A stretch of 64,000 bases of DNA from Ornithobacterium rhinotracheale (GTDB lineage: Bacteria > Bacteroidota > Bacteroidia > Flavobacteriales > Weeksellaceae). The notes under the pieces were generated by a model. It was not told where the DNA came from, searched no databases, and saw nothing but the letters and a program-made list of their open reading frames with translations. Below are positions 63,371 through 64,000 of the stretch, one piece after another (within the stretch, counting starts at the first letter, position 1; each line of letters starts with the position of its first letter). The position numbers and the translations under genes are program-made. Location: positions 1,751,001 to 1,815,000 of the forward strand of contig NZ_CP035107.1 in NCBI RefSeq assembly GCF_004088395.1, read 5' to 3'.

Positions 63371-64000
63371 TTATATTTTCTGATGATATATTTGAAATTC
63401 TTTGTACAATCGGCTGCCTGAAATACGCTCAATTTCTCGGCGCATTTTTAGATTTTCCTCCATAATTAAATGGCTATCCATCACGGTGAACCCCAGTGAT
63501 AATGCTGATGAGATTAGGCTAGCTCCCAAAATGGCGTCTACCCCTTTACCTTGCAGAGGCTCTGCCACCGCTCCCAGTAGCAAAACCAATCTTTTGGACT
63601 TTTTAAAGGCTCTAAAAAGATGCCACCAGCCAAAGGGCAAAATACGCCCACGCGCTTTTTTGATTCCCTTGCTTAAATCGGGCATTGCCACTACAAAGGC
63701 GACTACTTTTCCGCTTGAATCGGTTACAATTTTAATTAATTTAGGATTTAACAAAGGCAAAAATCGCGTGGCAAATTCTTTTTTCTCGGCCTCAGAAACG
63801 GCTGAAAAACCATAAATATTTTGATAAGTCTCATTAATTAAATCAAACACAGAGGACACAAAGGGGCGCACCTCACGCGTGCGATGAAACTCGTGCAAGT
63901 GTAGTTTATGCTTTTCTAAAATCAATTGATTTAGCCGCTGAAAACGCGCTACAATGCTAGCGCTCAATGGCACATCGTATTCCAGCAGGCGCACAAAGGG
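63371..64000 (-). CDS. Hypothetical GNAT-like protein, C-terminal part, cut by the window edge
   Basis: About 210 residues; the frame is open to the right edge, and the GTG at 63994 is probably internal. The segment VVAFVVAMPDLSKGIKKARG and the later LLGAVAEPLQGKGVDAILGASLISSALSLG resemble acetyl-CoA-binding patterns of GNAT proteins; MEENLKMRREIERISG is a typical late helix. Function not assigned. It runs toward menD with 17 bp spacing. Confidence 0.65.
   Translation of the reverse strand, partial: PFVRLLEYDVPLSASIVARFQRLNQLILEKHKLHLHEFHRTREVRPFVSSVFDLINETYQNIYGFSAVSEAEKKEFATRFLPLLNPKLIKIVTDSSGKVVAFVVAMPDLSKGIKKARGRILPFGWWHLFRAFKKSKRLVLLLGAVAEPLQGKGVDAILGASLISSALSLGFTVMDSHLIMEENLKMRREIERISGSRLYKEFQIYHQKI

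Overview
The window is chromosomal DNA of an AT-rich member of the Bacteroidota, most likely class Flavobacteriia (Weeksellaceae-like; Ornithobacterium is a guess from memory only). Supporting evidence: promoters of the TTG / TAnnTTTG type, a T9SS C-terminal sorting domain, Bacteroidota-style lipoproteins, an ATP synthase split into two loci (a-c-b-delta-alpha-gamma apart from beta-epsilon) and the miaB / sigma-54 activator / lptE / secG / groESL neighbourhood. No phage, insertion sequence, CRISPR array or rRNA is seen.

Layout. 1-10 kb: a cut-off Cys-type sulfatase and, divergently, its radical-SAM maturase; a lipoprotein; a membrane-embedded MutS-like ATPase; metK behind a structured leader that looks like a SAM-II-type riboswitch; a 1279-residue secreted GH31 enzyme with FN3, F5/8, dockerin-like and cohesin-like parts. 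10.4-16.1 kb: the main atp operon, with a terminator-like hairpin after atpE. 16.1-20.3 kb: dusB, cysH (APS-reductase type), a sugar-epimerase-like SDR, YceI and two small hypotheticals. 20.4-28.6 kb: tRNA-Asn with two consensus promoters, an orphan peptide-ABC permease with a Prc protease, surE and purL. 28.6-39.7 kb: a regulatory/efflux block, comprising a histidine kinase, an NtrC-type response regulator and a divergent MacA/ATPase/FtsX-like permease/TolC operon. Between the two arms sits a very AT-rich 602-codon gene of the sporadically distributed TIGR04141/DUF6119 type. The efflux operon is preceded by two 16-bp dyads spaced 21 bp centre to centre and a GG-N10-GC (-24/-12) element, a complete-looking enhancer plus sigma-54 promoter. 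39.8-45.6 kb: an HU-related protein, a Cu(I)-type P-ATPase, atpDC and rnpA. 45.6-51.8 kb: bacilliredoxin, asd, a small membrane protein with bioA, a ketosynthase and three secreted hypotheticals trailed by a 42-codon glycosyltransferase remnant. 52.1-64 kb: groEL/groES, a secreted metalloprotease carrying a P-domain and T9SS tail, the secG-TPR-lptE-activator-lipoprotein-miaB operon, menD and a partial gene.

How it fits together. Most of the window is housekeeping: ATP synthesis, methionine/SAM, purine, biotin and menaquinone metabolism, chaperones and envelope biogenesis. Accessory functions point to a host-associated life: sulfatase with maturase, a GH31 enzyme whose architecture resembles GH31_18 alpha-GalNAc-ases, a T9SS protease, drug or peptide efflux and copper export. 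The most interesting signals are the DUF6119 islet inside the two-component/efflux locus, the enhancer/-24/-12 promoter, and the metK leader. Residue positions, promoters and hairpins were read by eye; family names rest on motif recognition, not on database searches.
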